A DNA stretch of 64,000 nt from Zasmidium citrigriseum (taxonomy: Eukaryota > Ascomycota > Dothideomycetes > Mycosphaerellales > Mycosphaerellaceae): the NCBI GenBank assembly GCA_002786025.1, contig NHNW01000002.1, forward strand, positions 1 through 64,000, given 5' to 3'. The translations under genes and the position numbers were made by a program. This document shows positions 45,336 to 56,527 of the stretch, piece by piece. Every line of letters begins with the position of its first letter. Position 1 is the stretch's first letter. The notes under the pieces are model-generated. The model made no database searches and was not told the DNA's origin. It was given only the letters and a program-made list of their open reading frames with translations.

Positions 45336-47821
45336 GATGAAAAGGCTATGTCAGCATGTTGGACCCTTTGGGCTTGCTCTCAATAGATCACGAGATGGGG
45401 TGAGCGGTAGACACTTAGACATCAGTCAGCAACAATGTATGCAGAACAATAAATTCAGGAGCCTCGGTCTCCTTCAACTGTCAAACGAACCTTCTCCTCA
45501 ATATGCACACACGGCACAGAAACGCCTTCTTCGGTTCTTCCATGCAAGTCAAGCGCTCTGGGCCGCATGGCTGGGACTTGCGTGTGCATGTCAGTGACAT
45601 CTTGGGAAGCCTTAATGTAGATCCAATATCGCTTCCGTCATCCAAGGCTGGACTCTGCAGCCACGAGGGCACACGCTCGACTGTGCCGTGCATGTCATGG
45701 CGACGGCGTCTTGGGAGGAAGAAGGACAAAAGTCCAGAATCGCATGCTCTCCCGAGAGAAGGCGCAGTCCGTGGTTTCATGCCTGAGGATCGACATCCTG
45801 CCGAATGTGGAGGAGACGGAGAATGAACAGGGGTGGCTTTTTACGTAAGGTCGACAGTGGAAAGAAGGTCGTTCTTTCTGGCTCATGATTGGGAAGCTGC
45901 GTGTGACGAGATGGGCGTTGTGGTTGCCGCCGTAGCCGTTGCGGAACGTTTTGTGTCGTGGTTGTCGATGGATGCACCAACACCGCCGATCGATGCGTTT
46001 ACCGAGACAAGTCCTTCCATCGCTATCGATGGCCACTGGCAAAGTACAAGAAGAGGTACTTTCGTGATGGAGGTGTTCGCTCGCGCTCCGCGCCTCCCCT
46101 GAACTCAATCTTGTCGCGGCAGTCTCGACGGGCCAGAGACCAGGGCAGGGGCGATTGAGAAGGAGGGTAGGCTGCCCAAGTGAGGCGATTGAAGACCGAA
46201 GAGGAGAGCAGTCGGGATCGAATTGGATAGAGGAGAGGTGCCTGTCAACAAATCAGATGGCAAAGCTAAGATGCAGGAACAGCATTCGTCCACATGGGAA
46301 TTGCGCTAGGAGCACGCGAGAGCAAGTCTGGGAGAGCGAAACCGTCTTCGTCCTGGCGCATCCTGCTCGACGCCACGCCGCCGTAGGGCGGTTGGCAGGC
46401 CGTTGAATCCCGCGAACGGCGACAGAGAGACGACATGTCAACACCGCACGCGATGGCAAAAGACAGCTGAACATTCACTCATTCGATGCTGGCGCGATTC
46501 AGGCCCCCTGGCGGTGATGCCATCCGATAACGCGTTGGAGCACGACAGGCCTGCTGTGCTCTTCGTGCGCAGTGCACCGCAACCCGGTCCGCCGCTCAGT
46601 GGAGTCGTCGGAGTAGCACTGGATGCGACGAATTTTACGGCCTGCCAGCTATTTTCGCCTGCGCCGAGCACGACCGGCATCATCGTTGATGAGACGTGCC
46701 TAGCGGAGGATCTGCCGCCTCCCACGCTCGAGCCAGAGGCTAACATCGACACAGGACGCGGAGACGAAGAGGCTATAGGTGAATAGGCACTGTGGAAGCG
46801 CCTCCTCCGCAAACTCTGCCAGCTGCCAGCGATGCATCTACATCTTCACTGCAACTTTCCATCGGGAGGCACGGCCAATGGGGTGCGCACGACGCCCGCT
46901 GTACGTGATGCAGGGGAGCAGGCTAGGACACGCACCCGGACGGCCGCTCCCGAGGTGCTAGTGAATGGCTGTGAGTGAAGCGAGCCGGCGCCCAACGTCA
47001 GACGGCTGCGCTGCATGGGCTGGATGGCCTCGCTCGCAGCGTCCTCCACCTCCTCCCTCGCCGCAGAACCCATGTCCAGGGTCGCGAGCGCAGACGCGGC
47101 GACTGGTCGCACTCCCGTCCCGCCAGACAGGGCCGACGACGCGGTCTCGTCGCTCTAACCCCAAGCATCCACCAGCACTGCAGTGGTAGGCCCAATGCTC
47201 CCAGTTGGTCCACGGTCGTGTGCCGCGCTCCAGCAGGACTAGCACACCTGCCCATTCGATCCGACTCCTCTGATTCCTCTGCCCTTCTGCATCCCGTCAC
47301 CACCACCCATTCCACATACAATCTCCAACTGCCCACGGTCCTTTCTTTTCAGCTACGCCCGCCAGCTGCTGCCCAGACGCTCCCTCAGTCTTGTCTCGAT
47401 TGCACCTGCTTTGCGGGAACGAAGAAGAATATTTGTATTTCCTGGTCCCTGTACTCCCACGCGCACCGCGAAACACTTCTGCGACTACCGCTCCCCTGCC
47501 GCCTCCACCGAGAGATCTCGTAATATTCGATCTATAATATCGGGCTCCACCTCCGACTGCTTCAGAGATGGCCGAATGAAACAGGAAATCGCAGGACGGG
47601 ATTAGAAAGAATACAGCTCACACGACTACACCAACCATATACTTAAGGGCCAAGGACAAGCTCTGTTCGCAGCCGGGAATCTCTGCTTCGGAGGGACGGT
47701 CCGGCTGAGGTGAGGGGCCGAACGACACCACCTGGATGCGGCGAAATGTCCAACTCGACGATATCACACCTGGTTGGAAACTGCGTAGCACCCTTCCTAG
47801 ACGAATCCAAATTCGGCCAAG
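45336..47821. other. Long intergenic region before the receptor gene
   Basis: About 2.5 kb of GC-rich sequence without a supportable gene. Open frames occur on both strands (45503-46158, 46403-46786, 46975-47523 and opposite-strand ones) but they overlap one another and resemble no family. A pyrimidine-rich tract near 47250-47400 and a TATAATAT at about 47533 suggest promoter and 5' UTR of the downstream receptor gene. Confidence 0.5.
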
Positions 47822-49651
47822 ATGGCGGATGTGAGTTTCGATAAGACTGATTTAAAAGTAACTCGCTTGCTGACCGAGCTTCCAGTTGTCCATGGCCGCT
47901 TTTGCGCACCGATAGACGGACTACCCGGTGACCCATCATGCTGTCTACCATGCCCAGCAACAGACTGGGCCTACTCAACCCAGTTCCGAACATACGGCAT
48001 TGTATCAGAATGGCTGAACGTCGTCGGCCTTATACTCATGATTTTCATGCTCGTATCATACGTGGTATTACCGGCCCAGCAGACCCGGAGTCACTACCTC
48101 AGCGTATGTCTGGTTGTATCGATAGCGATGATTGCGATTGGATTCACGATACCCCTTGGAGCGAAACCACAGCAATGTTTTGACGAAATCACACCCAACG
48201 ATATGTACTCATCGACCGAATGCGCCTGGTCCGGAGCCTTTATCATTGCGGGAGGTCTGACGGCCGATATGTGGATCTTTATTCGAGCGTTGTCAATGAA
48301 TTTGCAGATTTGCTGGGACATTGTACCCGGCAAAAAGTTCTTTTACGCCTCGCAACTGCTAGGATGGGGCATTCCGGCGATATTGTTTACCATTACCATT
48401 ACTCTGACAGGAGTCAGCTTCCGGTTTGGATCGGCATGTCACGTCAACCACAAATCATCCATGGGAGACTTCTGGGGCCCCTTACTGGCATTCGCCGGAG
48501 CAGCAGGTGTTCTCCAACTCATGACCTTCGGGTACTGCATCCACGTCTACCTCAAGAACCTCTGGTCCGACCAACCGGACACCTCAACCAACGCCTCCGG
48601 CAGCGGCCTCCCCTCATACACCTCCAGCGTCCGCACCCAAACCGCCCGCGCCGTCTACCAACGCCTGAAAAAAGTCCTCTGGCTCCAATGGCGCGGCATC
48701 TGCATCGTCAGCATCATCCTCGTCGACGTCGTCTTCTTCTCCATCGTCTTCGTCTACCTCGACGGCATGCAACAATCCGTCGTCCGCGACTGGACAAAAG
48801 TCACCCCCTGGCTCACCTGTCTCGCCTCGCACCCCAACGACAAAGACGCCTGTCTGCACCTCGTCCACGGCTGGCTGGTCAACGAACCCACCGTCGTCGC
48901 TGTCCTGCTTCTCCTCTCCCTCGCCGGCGTGCAAGTCTTCCTCCTCCTCACCCGTCCCTCCGTCTTCCCCGCCTGGTGGGACTTCCTCCTTTCCAAAACC
49001 TCTCGCCACAGACAGGAATTCGTCTCCTTAGACGCCCGACCCGATAACATGATGCGCTCGAATTCGAAACAAGAACTCCTGCGCTATCAACGCGGCAACG
49101 CGGCCACGACTTTCGAAATGCAAGCCAAAGCACCCCCAAGCGTCGAAACAACGGACCTGGAAATCAAAGGTCTAGGGAACTCGACTCTTTCTTCCCCAGA
49201 AGACGCCTACCGCAGCCCTCTGCACCACCCCGCTGTCCGGGATTCGGAAGCAACAACAAGCCCACCCATCCCCCCAACCGCAACCCGCGGCCGCCTCCCC
49301 CCCGAATACGTCGGCCGCATAACCCCCTCCCCCGCCCACGAAACCTCACCACCCTCAGTAGCAGACTGGGCCTCGCGCCAAAACCCCTCAGATTACTTCA
49401 ACCGCACCACAACCTCCTCCGAATCCCGCCGCTACCAACCCCCGCAAACCTCCTTCTCAGTCCCCAAAGCCCCCTCCCGCGAAAGCAGCGTCAAATCCGT
49501 ATCCTTTGATCCCAGGGATCTCTACACCCGGGGCGGGCTGAGTTTGAATCCGCCGAGTGAGGCGGGGGAGTCGGAGTTGGAGGAGCCCGTGGATGAGAGG
49601 GAGAGGTATGGGGCTAGGGTTCGGGGGTGGGATCCGGGGAATAGGATATGA
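47822..49651 (+). CDS. Seven-transmembrane G-protein-coupled receptor-like protein
   Basis: A single-exon 609-aa membrane protein. The N-terminal 55 residues are extracellular and Cys-rich (C-A-P ... C-C-L-P-C-P), as in Frizzled-like or adhesion-like receptors. Seven hydrophobic segments lie at about 62-84, 95-112, 135-155, 178-200, 220-243, 295-318 and 353-375. Between segments are conserved-looking blocks (T-R-S-H-Y-L-S near 88, P-N-D-M-Y-S-S near 126, C-H-V-N-H near 210). The last 230 residues are a long cytoplasmic tail rich in Ser, Pro and Thr with an acidic end, suited to phosphorylation. Fungal receptors of this layout sense unknown external signals and couple to heterotrimeric G proteins. 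The subclass (GprM-like or Frizzled-like) is my impression and not secure. Confidence 0.72.
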   Translation: MADVSFDKTDLKVTRLLTELPVVHGRFCAPIDGLPGDPSCCLPCPATDWAYSTQFRTYGIVSEWLNVVGLILMIFMLVSYVVLPAQQTRSHYLSVCLVVSIAMIAIGFTIPLGAKPQQCFDEITPNDMYSSTECAWSGAFIIAGGLTADMWIFIRALSMNLQICWDIVPGKKFFYASQLLGWGIPAILFTITITLTGVSFRFGSACHVNHKSSMGDFWGPLLAFAGAAGVLQLMTFGYCIHVYLKNLWSDQPDTSTNASGSGLPSYTSSVRTQTARAVYQRLKKVLWLQWRGICIVSIILVDVVFFSIVFVYLDGMQQSVVRDWTKVTPWLTCLASHPNDKDACLHLVHGWLVNEPTVVAVLLLLSLAGVQVFLLLTRPSVFPAWWDFLLSKTSRHRQEFVSLDARPDNMMRSNSKQELLRYQRGNAATTFEMQAKAPPSVETTDLEIKGLGNSTLSSPEDAYRSPLHHPAVRDSEATTSPPIPPTATRGRLPPEYVGRITPSPAHETSPPSVADWASRQNPSDYFNRTTTSSESRRYQPPQTSFSVPKAPSRESSVKSVSFDPRDLYTRGGLSLNPPSEAGESELEEPVDERERYGARVRGWDPGNRI

Positions 49652-50199
49652 GATGAAAAGAAGGGAGGACATGAGAGATGGATTGGGTAATGTCACGCAT
49701 GTTGAAGCTTTCTTTACGGTCGTTTTGTAAATAGCACATATTCCCCATTTGCAAGTTTCCGTTTGAGGAGGATTGGAGCGGGAAAAGAATGGATTCATTG
49801 TCACAGAAAAAGTATTGGCGGGACTAGGCTGGCTGGACTGGACGGACTGCACATATTGAAGAACGGCTTCCATTTGCATGCATGCGTGTTGGAGCGATCC
49901 GACTCGTGGCGCATGAATGGTTAGCGTACTTAGTTATTATTGAGACGATAGGTATGGGATATGAAGATTTTTTAACGTTATGTTCTGATTCTGGTGGTGG
50001 CTATCCTATTCTATCGCTGAACGTTGGTGGTATCGTGAAAAGCATCAAGAACGCTTGTGACTACGCTGAAGAGTGTTTTCTGGTCATCGCTGGGAGTGAT
50101 CCTCCGGATCAGACTTGTGTACATCTACAATGTCGTCAGTGGGGAGTCCCGCCGGACGTGATGTGTCTGTCAGACATGCGTGATCTGGTTGCTCCCGCC
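49652..50199. other. Intergenic between convergent genes
   Basis: 548 bp between the receptor (plus) and VTA1 (minus), holding the two 3' UTRs. An open frame at 49882-50235 runs into the VTA1 coding end and is not supported. No repeat was seen. Confidence 0.5.
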
Positions 50200-51516
50200 T
50201 CAACTCGCTCCGAGATTGTTCAGCGCGATTCGTAGCTCCTTGACGGCGGTATCGACGTCTTCGAAATTGAGCGCTGAAATGGCCCACTTAGCATGCTTGG
50301 TCGCTGCCATGATCGAGTCGTCATCGGTCTTGTAGCCACCAGGCGGCGGACCACCGTGAGCAATCTGAGGCGGTATTGACTGTAGCGTGGGAGCTGATGG
50401 TTGTACCGGTGGCGGCACGGCATGGACTGGTGGTGCCATTGGTATTGAAGGGGATGGTGAGTGTATCGGAGGAACATTCGCGGGGCCAACCGTCGCTTGA
50501 TGAGGTGTTGGTACACTCGGCCGCTCGAGCTTTTCTGGAGGCGGCATTGGAGGTTGCTGTGGCTGGCTGTAGAAATCGGCCGGGTCCGATGTGGTGAAGT
50601 TCTGTGTTGATGATGGTGGTGGGGCGATTGGTCCAGTGCTGTTGACATTGGAAGGTGCGTCCGGGACTGAAGGGAAGTAGCCACCGCCAACTGAACCCGC
50701 TCTGCTGTTTCCATTGTCGGCTGGTTCGATAGGAGAGATGTCGTGTTCTTGCGGTGCAGCGTGCTCATCCGTCGGTCTGGTGGGTAATACAGGCCGCGGC
50801 GTATCCTGAGGGAGTGTTGACTGTGGTCTTGACGCCATCGCGCTTTCTGGCGCACTCTCCACCGACGGCTGCTTGTATACTCCTGCATCATTCTCCATGT
50901 TCCTCAACTCCTCTTCCAGCCCATCTTCCCCAGCCTGTTCTGGCTGCGGCTGCTCAACGACCGGATTCGTAGCATTCGGGTCTTCACCCGCCTTGTATGC
51001 CTTTGCTATCCGCAGCGCATGAAACTTTGCGAACTTGATCTTGGCCTGTATCTCCGGATCCAAAGGACCCCAGATGTTCAACAACTCCATGAAAGTGGCT
51101 GCTGCCTGAAATGTATCTGCCGTCTGCTTGTTGACCTTGTTCGTCCTCTGTGCCTCATCGCCTCGATTGAATGTATCCAGCGCGAAGTTCTCGATATATG
51201 CCTTGGATGCCACATCGTCTACGACAGCATCGTTCGTTGCATTCGCCTCTTTGTACTGTTCCAACTTGTCCATCAACTGGACGGCATATTGTGAGCTTTC
51301 TTGGTCGGTGGTGTGGAGATTTTTGGCGAGTATGAGTTGGAGGATGTAGTATTCGCCTAGACATCATGTCAGTATGCATACAATAGCTTTGTGACATGTG
51401 AACGTACACCAATAGCTCACGATAGGCCGGAACTTCTGTAGCTGGGCGGCTCGAGTCGCAAGTCGCTGGATGTCGGGGCAGGCCGTCTTGACGTGGTTCG
51501 GCACCGTCGTCGCCAT
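50200..51516 (-). CDS. vta1: VTA1/LIP5, ESCRT-associated regulator of Vps4
   Basis: Two exons (51408-51516 and 50200-51356; 51-bp intron) give 421 aa. The N-terminal helical domain (1-160) contains the hallmark Y-W-C-E-Y-Y, read across the intron, and binds ESCRT-III subunits in relatives. The middle (about 170-370) is a long Pro/Ser/Gln-rich linker. The last 45 residues (D-D-S-I-M-A-A-T-K-H-A-K-W-A-I-S-A-L-N-F-E-D-V) form the VSE domain that dimerises and stimulates the ATPase Vps4. The protein works at endosomes in multivesicular body formation. It is head-to-head with the PDI-like gene, 279 bp between start codons. Confidence 0.95.
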
Positions 51517-51795
51517 GATCGCGGTATCGTCGTCGCAATACTGGCCAGATGAGATATGTTTTGCAGCTTCCCGATGAGGCAGAAGGTTGATGCGAGTGGA
51601 GTGAATGTTTTGGCGGGCGTCGTCATTTGACTTTGGCTTCCCCGCAAACGCTTGGACGCAGGGGCTGGAGCTTCGCATGTGAAGCCACGAGCAAGAGGAC
51701 AAGTTGCCTGTGAGACTGAACACGAAAGCAAGAACATGTAATATAATCAATCCTCCAGAACCAGCTAGAGTTCGTCCAGCTTCACACCCGCTACA

Positions 51796-53403
51796 ATGGT
51801 CAAGTCCGAGACACTCGCTGCCGCCGCAGCTTCCCTGCTGCTCCTCCCCGCCGCCAATGGCATGTACAGCAAGCAGTCGCCTGTGCTGCAAGTCGACCAC
51901 CGCACTTATCCCGACCTCATCGCCAAGAGCAACCACACCTCCATCGTCGAGTTCTACGCCCCCTGGTGCGGCCACTGCCAGAACCTGAAGCCCGACTATG
52001 AAAAAGCCGCCAAACACCTCGCCGGTCTGGCCAAAGTGGCCGCCATCGATTGCAATGAGGAGGACAACAAGCCCTTCTGCGGGTCCATGGGCGTTCAGGG
52101 CTTCCCGACATTGAAGATCGTTCGACCGGGAAAGAAGCCAGGCAAGCCGATCGTCGAAGACTATCAAGGAGACCGGAAAGCGAAGGCAATTGTGAACTAT
52201 GTCATGGACAAGATCCCCAACCTGGTCAAGAGGCTGAAGGACGATGACTATGCCGCGTGGGTGGCAGAGGATGGGCCGAAGGCTATCTTGTTCACGGAGA
52301 AGGGCACCGTCAGCGCGCTGCTCAAAGCAGTGGCCATCGACTTCAAGGGCGCCCTGAGCGTTGGACAGATTCGCAACAAGGAGACTGAGGCTGTCGAGGC
52401 GTTTGGTGTTGAGAAGTTCCCTACTCTGGTGCTTCTTCCTGGAGGCGGAAAGGATCCCATCACCTACGACGGCGAGCTCAAGAAGGACGCCATTGTGAAG
52501 TTCCTCTCGAGTGCTGCCACACCGAATCCAGACCCCGCCCCAAAGGCGAAGAAGGAGAAGTCGACCAAGACTGACAAGAGCAAGGCGTCGAGTGCGTCCT
52601 CCAAGATGGCCAAGTCATCCGCTTCTCAGGCATCTGAGCAGGCTGAGACAGACCCTGCTGGAACAAAGACGGATGAAGAGATCATCGACGACCCGACCTA
52701 CTCACCAAACCCTCAAGTGCACGCAAAGAAGCCAGCGAAAGTTGGTGAGGCAGGCATGGAATCAGCCAAACCTATCAAGTCTCTCCTCGACGGTCTGTCA
52801 TTGCAGCAGAAGTGTCTCAACTCGAAGGCTGGTACCTGCATTCTCCTTCTACTCCCAGAAGAGGATGTCCCATCAGCCAAGACCCTTCAAGCCGTCATGA
52901 CATTGAGCGAGCTTCACCACAAGCACGAGAGCGGCGGCCGCAACCTCTTCCCATTCTACCAACTTCCGCACACCAACTCACAAGCGGCCGCACTTCGCAA
53001 GAAGCTGGAACTCTCCCCATCTGACGCCGAAGTCATCGCCATCAACGGCAAGCGCTCATGGTGGAGGTACTACTCTTCGCCAGAATTCACGATGAAGAAC
53101 ATCGAAGACTGGGTAGACGCCATCCGCATGGGCGACTCCAAGAAGCTCGACGTTCCAAACGGTCTCATCGCTGACGCTGCCTCGCTCCCGCAAGAACCAG
53201 TCGAGCTGGATGAGGAAGTCCCTCCACCCAAGGCTAAAGCTGGTGAGACTGACCCCGAGCTCGAGCGTCTGAAGGAGCAGATGAGGGGCAGCATGCCTGA
53301 AGGTATGGACTTTGAGATCGAGGAGATTGACGATGATGAGTATGAGCGGATCATGAACCAGCAGGGAGAGGAGAAGAAGCCCGTCGATCATGATGAGCTG
53401 TAA
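51796..53403 (+). CDS. ER protein disulfide isomerase-like protein (Mpd1-type)
   Basis: A single-exon 535-aa protein. It has a signal peptide (1-22) and a C-terminal H-D-E-L for return to the ER. The first thioredoxin domain carries the active site A-P-W-C-G-H-C (Cys58, Cys61) and the cis-Pro motif G-F-P-T. The second thioredoxin-like domain (about 150-255) has F-P-T-L but no Cys pair. A Lys/Ser/Ala-rich linker (about 258-300) leads to a third, divergent domain (310-450), and the end is acidic. It probably forms or shuffles disulfides in secreted proteins. It is longer than yeast Mpd1. Of the PDI-related classes, the single CGHC site followed by an inactive domain fits the Mpd1/P5-like group best. 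Confidence 0.9.
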   Translation: MVKSETLAAAAASLLLLPAANGMYSKQSPVLQVDHRTYPDLIAKSNHTSIVEFYAPWCGHCQNLKPDYEKAAKHLAGLAKVAAIDCNEEDNKPFCGSMGVQGFPTLKIVRPGKKPGKPIVEDYQGDRKAKAIVNYVMDKIPNLVKRLKDDDYAAWVAEDGPKAILFTEKGTVSALLKAVAIDFKGALSVGQIRNKETEAVEAFGVEKFPTLVLLPGGGKDPITYDGELKKDAIVKFLSSAATPNPDPAPKAKKEKSTKTDKSKASSASSKMAKSSASQASEQAETDPAGTKTDEEIIDDPTYSPNPQVHAKKPAKVGEAGMESAKPIKSLLDGLSLQQKCLNSKAGTCILLLLPEEDVPSAKTLQAVMTLSELHHKHESGGRNLFPFYQLPHTNSQAAALRKKLELSPSDAEVIAINGKRSWWRYYSSPEFTMKNIEDWVDAIRMGDSKKLDVPNGLIADAASLPQEPVELDEEVPPPKAKAGETDPELERLKEQMRGSMPEGMDFEIEEIDDDEYERIMNQQGEEKKPVDHDEL

Positions 53404-53852
53404 ATTCCGTCTTCACCATCGGCTCACCTTCGAGGTGGCTACTGAAGTTTAGCTTGCGACTGTAAAAGATGTATCATGAAATGCAAAATGAGCGATTTGT
53501 CCCTGCCGTTTGTTGCATACAGCGTTGATGCTAATTGTACTGTTCGATTCTTCTCGATCTATGAAGGCTCATTATCTTTGAAAGCGAGCAGACTCGAGGC
53601 AGCATTCTGTGAATAACTTGCCTCAACCACTACGATGTCGCCAGGCGCATGTCTTCGAAAACACAAGAGACTAAGCATCTGAGATAGTCGTTGAACTGTT
53701 GCAACCTTTTACTTCAAATGGAGATGTCCTTTGGCTGGACAAAAAGAACGATCGAAATGCATCCATCGATACGAGCGTCTAGATAACATGTTCTTAGGCA
53801 GGTCAAAAAGAATTTGTCATATAGCCCCAAAAAGGGGGAAAAGAACAACGAG
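53404..53852. other. Intergenic, 3' side of the PDI-like gene and tRNA
   Basis: About 450 bp holding the 3' UTR of the PDI-like gene. An A5 run at 53830-53834 is T5 on the minus strand just past the tRNA and is a likely RNA polymerase III terminator. Confidence 0.5.
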
Positions 53853-53933
53853 CGACACCTGTGTGATTCGAACACACGCTCCCGAAGGAACCAGCTTAGC
53901 AGGCTGGCGCGTTAACCACTCCGCCAAAGTGCC
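53853..53933 (-). tRNA. tRNA-Ser (anticodon GCU)
   Basis: The minus strand folds into a full cloverleaf. The acceptor 5' strand GGCACTT pairs with AGGTGTC allowing G-U pairs. The D arm contains GGCGGAGTGGTTAACGC. The anticodon stem CCAGC/GCTGG encloses loop CTGCTAA, giving anticodon GCT. A long variable arm (TTCCTTCGGGAG) is typical of serine tRNAs. The T arm is GTGTG-TTCGAAT-CACAC. There is no intron. It reads AGC and AGU codons. Confidence 0.95.
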
Positions 53934-54784
53934 TGGCTTGATTTGATTGGTAGGAAGGAGATGCATTATGTATATAATGCTCACATTTGTGAGTCATCTG
54001 CAAGAAGTTGGTTCTGACCAGGGTACGCAGTGCTTGCATTGGATAGAATTGTACTAGGATTGTTCAGAATTACGTTATGAGTTTGAAAGGGTGTGGAGTT
54101 CTTTGGAGAGATGTTCGGCGCCGAGGAAGCTTTCGTGAGGAATGCAAAAAGCTTGAAAGTTTGACATATCTTGGCAGTACGACATGTCTCTATTTCTCAT
54201 CGACCCAGAAGGTCTTAAGCAATCATTTGGCATGAAAATGATATATCTGATGGAATGTCATGCTCGCCTTGGAACAATCGCTCTCTTGAATTCTGCCGGC
54301 TCAGAGCGAACGACAGCAAGTGAGTCTTCGCCAAGATACTGCTGCTCTCCTGAGGCATGGATGACTTTTCTACTCGTGCAATTTTCTTCGAGAGCAGACT
54401 AGAACTGGCATCGAGGTGCTCTGCATGTGTGCGATTCGGGAACGTCCGTCTTTGCTGAGCGTTGCCATCCAAGGCATCGGTCCGGCGTGGAGGACTCCCC
54501 GAAGAACTCCCCTTCAGCTTCAGATAGGTCCCGGTCCGCGTTCTACTCGACATCTGCCAGGCTTCCGAATGGTACGAACAGAGGGTCTCTTCGAGACATT
54601 CATGGGCCGAGCCACTGGACGATGCGATGGTGGCCTAGAACAGGTTGAAGTCTTCGAGAGACTTTGCCGCGGCCGTGAACCTGCAATCCCTCGTCGCAGG
54701 CGTCGACGCCTCCATAATTTGTGGCAATGGACCAGACTCAGAGGCCTATGCAACGTTCTTTGGATGCTCCTAGCCAGCGAAGCT
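53934..54784. other. Intergenic between tRNA-Ser and the glycosyltransferase
   Basis: About 850 bp. Open frames here on the plus strand are either short or antisense to the glycosyltransferase 3' end. I see no repeat or RNA gene. Confidence 0.5.
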
Positions 54785-56527
54785 TCATGTCTTCCCAACG
54801 TCAACCAAATCCTCAACATACCCCAACCGATCCCTCTCATCGTTCACAATCCTCGCATACTCCAACAGCACCCGATGCATATACACCTCCATATCCTCTT
54901 TCCTCAAGACCCTATCCGCCCATTTCTGTCCATCAGTCGCAATCCCCTCGCCAACGGAGTCATGAGGACAAGTCTTTCCCGTTCCGAGGAAGTACGCCAG
55001 CACGTCGTACAGCTCCCCAAACCGAATATCCAAAGGAATGTAATGTTTCCAGGCAAATAGCCTGGAGTCATGCCACTCCTGGAAGATGGTCCCTTTCATC
55101 ACGGCGCTGTTACTTCGCATGAACGCCCGGAAGCGGCCTGAGAGAGTGTTCCCGTCGATATCTGGTAGGTACTTCCATTTGAACTGCTGGCCCATTCTGA
55201 TCGCTGGGGCTGCTTGGTAAGTTTGGTGGATTTCGGGACAGATGTTTTGTGCCTGCGAGCCGCTGCAGAGGATTTTGCTGAATCCTACGTCTGCGGTTCG
55301 GGAGAGCCAGGATGAGAGGGTGTCATCAGACCCAAAGTTCAAGTCGGCATTGACCGTACCTTCGATTTGCGGATCGCTAGCGTTCAGACCGGCAACAAAG
55401 CGATGACGATGGAAATTCTTCCAGGTATCCTTCCTGGCATGACCTCCCGTGGCCGCTCCTCTCCAAACCAAGCCATGGATCTTCCGATTCCAGGGGAAAT
55501 ACGAACTCCAGTCGCCCATCCAGTCCCTGCCACTGAACAGCTTGTTGTCACTGTAGTACGCCGGCTCCGGGAGCAGGATGTCGTTGTTGATCCCTAACTT
55601 CGCTGCGCTGAAGATGGGCACCAGAGCTGTCGTGAAATCTATGGTCGTGGGCTCGATCAAGAAGCCATGGCGCTTGATCAGGCTGGGGTTGTCGCAGACA
55701 TTGCTCGAGCTAGTGACGTTTGTCACGATAGGGCTTTTGATGAAGCTGGGGGGCTCTGCGTCTCCTAATTCCCGAAGGGGCGAGTCTGGAGGGCAGGCGA
55801 GCCTCAGGGCTTTTTGGAACTGCTCGTTTTTCGTCGTCCATTTCGACTTGCTGGTATGGACCTCGTCGGTACTCTTCGGGGCGGGAAAGTCTTGCTTGAA
55901 TGATGACGAGGGGAGAGACATCATTGTGCGCTTTTGCTCCTTTGTGATTATCATGGCATCGTGTATCGTCTTCCAGGGAGCCAGGACTCTCGGTTCATCC
56001 AGGCCATTCAGAGCGAGATCCAGATCCGGCAATTCGGATGCTATCTTCTTGAGCATGTCGCCCCAGACTCTCGTCCTGAATCTCCCTTGTGGTATCTCTA
56101 CCACCCGCCCATTTCTGACTTTGGCAAGCGACTTCCATTCTTGCACAGACGATCGAATTTCTCCAGGGCTGATGGACCAAAAAGGTTCCAGATCATGGTA
56201 GATCTGATCAAAGAACTCTTCGACAATGACCACATTCAGTGATTGAGCTTTGGCATACCATCGATCAAACCACGGTGGCGGATGCCTTCCTCGACGGGCG
56301 CGATACGCAGCTGCTCCATCCTTCACATTGTTCGTTCTTTCCTCCAGTAGTCTCGACCACGTCCGATTAGCCTCGTAGACCAGCGAGTCGATTGGATGGC
56401 CATCATCAACTTCACACTGGACATTCCATGACGGCGCAGCCGCACCAGAGATGAAAGTCGAATGACGAAAGATGAGATACAGCAGACCGAGGCAACTGAG
56501 AAAGAGGAGAGACTGCCGCAGCCTCAT
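54785..56527 (-). CDS. GT90 / CAP10-type glycosyltransferase
   Basis: A single-exon 580-aa type II membrane protein. The open frame extends 13 codons further upstream but only from a GTG, so the ATG at 56527 is the start. A transmembrane anchor lies at about residues 5-22, followed by a lumenal stem. The catalytic half (about 330-560) has W-R-G-A-A-T-G-G and the family signature K-W-K-Y-L-P-D-I-D-G-N-T-L-S-x-R-F with S-N-S-A-V-M-K-G, as in Cryptococcus Cap10 and related GT90 enzymes that add xylose or other sugars to glycans in the Golgi. The donor sugar cannot be told from the sequence. Several N-glycosylation sequons are present. Confidence 0.9.
   Translation of the reverse strand: MRLRQSLLFLSCLGLLYLIFRHSTFISGAAAPSWNVQCEVDDGHPIDSLVYEANRTWSRLLEERTNNVKDGAAAYRARRGRHPPPWFDRWYAKAQSLNVVIVEEFFDQIYHDLEPFWSISPGEIRSSVQEWKSLAKVRNGRVVEIPQGRFRTRVWGDMLKKIASELPDLDLALNGLDEPRVLAPWKTIHDAMIITKEQKRTMMSLPSSSFKQDFPAPKSTDEVHTSKSKWTTKNEQFQKALRLACPPDSPLRELGDAEPPSFIKSPIVTNVTSSSNVCDNPSLIKRHGFLIEPTTIDFTTALVPIFSAAKLGINNDILLPEPAYYSDNKLFSGRDWMGDWSSYFPWNRKIHGLVWRGAATGGHARKDTWKNFHRHRFVAGLNASDPQIEGTVNADLNFGSDDTLSSWLSRTADVGFSKILCSGSQAQNICPEIHQTYQAAPAIRMGQQFKWKYLPDIDGNTLSGRFRAFMRSNSAVMKGTIFQEWHDSRLFAWKHYIPLDIRFGELYDVLAYFLGTGKTCPHDSVGEGIATDGQKWADRVLRKEDMEVYMHRVLLEYARIVNDERDRLGYVEDLVDVGKT

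Noticed and set aside
46403..47523. Several overlapping frames in the GC-rich gap before the receptor
   Set aside because: GC-rich DNA yields long frames by chance; none has a domain, signal peptide or consistent splice pattern.
54416..55060. 214-codon plus-strand frame
   Set aside because: It overlaps, on the opposite strand, the conserved end of the GT90-type glycosyltransferase.
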